The notes below the pieces were generated by a model. The model saw only the letters and a program-made list of their open reading frames with translations, was not told the origin of the DNA and ran no database searches. A stretch of 64,000 bases of DNA, taken from contig CALKBX010000023.1 in NCBI GenBank assembly GCA_937775205.1, positions 21,946 to 85,945 on the forward strand, written 5' to 3'. The DNA comes from an uncultured Verrucomicrobiae bacterium. GTDB lineage: Bacteria > Verrucomicrobiota > Verrucomicrobiia > Limisphaerales > UBA1100. A program made the position numbers and the translations under genes. Shown piece after piece: positions 62,704-64,000 of this stretch (position 1 is the first letter of the stretch; each line of letters opens with the position of its first letter).

Positions 62704-62956
62704 ATGAAGTTGTTATCGTTTATTTCTCTTGGGCTTGCTTGTTGCGTTCAACGTGATGGCACAGCAAAAACTACCGAACATTCTCTGGATCACTTCGGAG
62801 GATAATGGCCCCGAACTTGGCGGACTGCTCGGCGGCGTCATCGGCCACAACAAAGGCCGCAAAACCGCCGAAGGAGCCGCCATCGGCGCCCTGGGCGGAG
62901 CCGTCCTAGGAGGCGCCATCGGCAATCGCCAAGACAAACAATCCGGCAACAAATAA
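62704..62956 (+). CDS. Chimera: sulfatase N-terminus joined to a glycine zipper, with a +1 frameshift
   Basis: ATG 62704 opens MKLLSFIS in one frame and, after an extra base near 62,727, LGLLVAFNVMAQQ in the next, which together make a signal peptide. Then KLPNILWITSEDNGPELG follows, the standard beginning of a sulfatase (KPNVLWITSEDNGP pattern), but after 16 residues it passes without a break into GLLGGVIGHNKGRKTAEGAA and IGALGGAVLGGAIGNRQDKQ, the second half of the glycine-zipper lipoprotein at 55,306. The DNA of both zipper parts is clearly similar. The repaired product has 83 residues; as read from a TTG at 62729, 75 residues. No sulfatase active site. Terminator behind it. Confidence 0.6.
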
Positions 62957-62973
62957 GTGTGTGATCTCCATTC

Positions 62974-63005
62974 AATCCGTCGGCCTTCGGGTCGGCGGGT
63001 TTTTT
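62974..63005 (+). terminator. Rho-independent terminator behind the chimeric gene
   Basis: GC-rich stem around a TTCG loop, AATCCGTCGGCC pairing with GGTCGGCGGGTT (with G-U pairs), followed by six T. It resembles the terminator at 55,585-55,612 behind the other glycine-zipper gene. Confidence 0.85.
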
Positions 63006-63049
63006 CTAGAATGTCCGGCGGATGCGTTGCTCTCTGCGCTGTTGGCCGT

Positions 63050-63706
63050 TCACTGTTTTTCTGTTTTGTGGGGGCGGTTTGGTTCCCAATATTTTTCTGC
63101 AAGGAATGTGCCGATGGCGGCAATGGCAATGCCGCCGGGGATGTCCCAAAACATATGCTGGGCGGTGGTGAGAACGGAGGCTCCAATGAGGATTGACCAA
63201 ATCAGGAAGACCCAACCGATGCGATATTGACGGTAGGCAAACACGACGAGGAAGCAGTTGCCCAAATGTAATGAGGGGAAGCAGTTGGTGGGTTCATCAA
63301 CGGTTCGTGTAAATGCAAAAGCGCTTTCCAGAAATGGAGACATTTCCGGCGTGACGGCGCGGGCCATCTTGGTTGGGAACAGGGCAAAGATTGTGAAGGC
63401 GATCGCGTAGGTGATGACAACCGATTTCCAATATCTGATGATGGATTCGCGGGAGGGGTGAAGTTGCAGGCCCAGAGTGCACAGGAAAAAAATCGACAGG
63501 TAAACCAGAATGGTCCAAGGCAGGATGGGGGCTTGGTCGAACCAAGTTTCCGGCAGGGAGTGGTAGTGCGGAAAATCGTGGTGGTTCAAGGTGAAATAGG
63601 GAATCGCCCAATAGATCATACATGCGATTCCGATGAGCAGTTTGAACGGGATGTGCTCCTTCAGGTTTTTCCAACCCGCGGGCAATGGTTCCTGAAACAA
63701 GTTCAC
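63050..63706 (-). CDS. PAP2-superfamily membrane phosphatase (Aur1/IPC-synthase-like)
   Basis: 218 residues with about five or six membrane segments (FKLLIGIACMIYWAIPYF, ILPWTILVYLSIFFLCTLGL, SVVITYAIAFTIFALFPTKM, CFLVVFAYRQYRIGWVFLIW). The active-site blocks of PAP2 acid phosphatases/phosphotransferases are FPSLH147 (block C2) and TAQH184-MFWD188 (block C3). The first block with KxxxxxRP is degenerate, as in the Aur1-like (PAP2_3) branch that transfers inositol phosphate. Acts on lipid phosphates in the membrane. The exact substrate is open. Confidence 0.82.
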   Translation of the reverse strand: MNLFQEPLPAGWKNLKEHIPFKLLIGIACMIYWAIPYFTLNHHDFPHYHSLPETWFDQAPILPWTILVYLSIFFLCTLGLQLHPSRESIIRYWKSVVITYAIAFTIFALFPTKMARAVTPEMSPFLESAFAFTRTVDEPTNCFPSLHLGNCFLVVFAYRQYRIGWVFLIWSILIGASVLTTAQHMFWDIPGGIAIAAIGTFLAEKYWEPNRPHKTEKQ

Positions 63707-63838
63707 GAGGTTGATTATACTAGGGGTACCTGCTTGAAGCCAAATTGATTAAATCAATGGTTGTTCTTGAATAATCAATTTTGTCCCCGCTCAACTGCGT
63801 GATACCTTTTGGGAAACGAGCACAGAATGAACTGATTT

Positions 63839-64000
63839 ATGAAAGACTGTTACATAACCGCTGCCGGGGCATTTCTTCCCGGAGAGCCCATCTCCAATGA
63901 TGAGGTTGAGGATTATCTGGGAAAGATAGATGGCCAGGCATCCCGGGCCAAGGCAAGGGTATTGAGGCAGAACCAGATTCGCACGCGCCATTATGCGATT
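63839..64000 (+). CDS. Beta-ketoacyl-ACP synthase III-like protein, 3'-truncated by the window edge
   Basis: 54 codons up to the last base, starting MKDCYITAAGAFLPGEPISN then DEVEDYLGKIDGQ and SRAKARVLRQNQIRTRHYAI. ITAAGAFLPGEPISN is the usual opening of FabH-like ketosynthases; KARVLRQNQIRTRHYAI matches the strand-helix part before the catalytic domain in the branch linked to aryl polyene or other specialised fatty-acid pathways. The Cys-His-Asn triad lies outside the window. With the lipid phosphatase beside it, lipid or polyene synthesis may begin here. Confidence 0.75.
   Translation, partial: MKDCYITAAGAFLPGEPISNDEVEDYLGKIDGQASRAKARVLRQNQIRTRHYAI

Noticed and set aside
1..64000. tRNA, rRNA, riboswitch, transposase, integrase and prophage genes
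   Set aside because: Looked for in the gaps and among the proteins; nothing recognisable was found.

Overview
The window looks like chromosomal DNA of a Verrucomicrobiota-type bacterium (Planctomycetota is the main alternative). The basis is gene content: three PSD1-type cytochrome genes (DUF1549/DUF1553), seven DUF1501 genes with twin-arginine-like leaders, formylglycine-type sulfatases, secreted beta-propellers, 3-keto-disaccharide hydrolase (DUF1080) and golvesin-like proteins, mixed with ordinary housekeeping genes (rlmB, efp, a FtsB/DivIC protein, hisA, tdk). No rRNA, tRNA, CRISPR array, transposase or integrase was seen. No species call is possible from the sequence alone.

Layout. 1-8.7 kb: end of a sulfatase, an esterase remnant, a beta-lactamase-fold hydrolase, a lone DUF1501, a redoxin, a frameshifted SUMF1-like lipoprotein, a cupin plus cytochrome c pair, and a zinc-peptidase-like protein ending in a VHL-beta-like domain. 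8.7-17.5 kb: two PSD1+DUF1501 cassettes whose PSD1 genes are shattered by frameshifts while both DUF1501 genes are intact; near-identical VHL fragments lie on both sides of the first cassette. 17.5-27.8 kb: an esterase with an eight-blade PQQ-like propeller of near-identical blades, a 21-bp tandem repeat, an SDR and a sugar kinase, then an intact PSD1 followed by two DUF1501 genes. 27.8-35.9 kb: rlmB, small secreted proteins, a sialidase-like protein, an LVIVD propeller with a gene remnant fused behind its stop, a golvesin-like protein and a PQQ protein. 35.9-38.7 kb: a more AT-rich tandem pair of DUF1501 genes without PSD1. 39-44 kb: MscS-CNBD channel, secretin and Sel1/TPR protein. 44-49 kb: cell division, EF-P, sugar kinase, HicB-like protein, eukaryotic-type HisA, SGNH hydrolase and thymidine kinase. 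49-55 kb: a KamA-type radical SAM enzyme, a sulfatase coupled to a DUF1080 lipoprotein, and a HEAT-repeat protein. 55-62.4 kb: a glycine-zipper lipoprotein, a PAS-LuxR regulator and an AT-richer run of six exported proteins or lipoproteins including CsgG-like and PEGA proteins. 62.4-64 kb: a chimeric small gene, a PAP2 lipid phosphatase and the start of a ketosynthase III-like gene.

How the genes fit together. Most accessory genes point to an exported machinery for taking up and breaking down sulfated or acetylated polysaccharides: sulfatases, esterases, sialidase-like protein, sugar kinases, c-type cytochromes and propellers. The 56.7-62.4 kb run is a coherent envelope cluster of unknown purpose and the best candidate for an undescribed system.

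A caution runs through the window. Every frame break I could reconstruct (about thirty) is repaired by removing one or two extra bases; none needs a base added. Most are concentrated in two PSD1 genes, but single ones occur at about 5,683, 33,847, 56,846, 59,061, 62,023 and 62,727. This may be an insertion-type sequencing error or genuine decay, and the two cannot be separated without reads.
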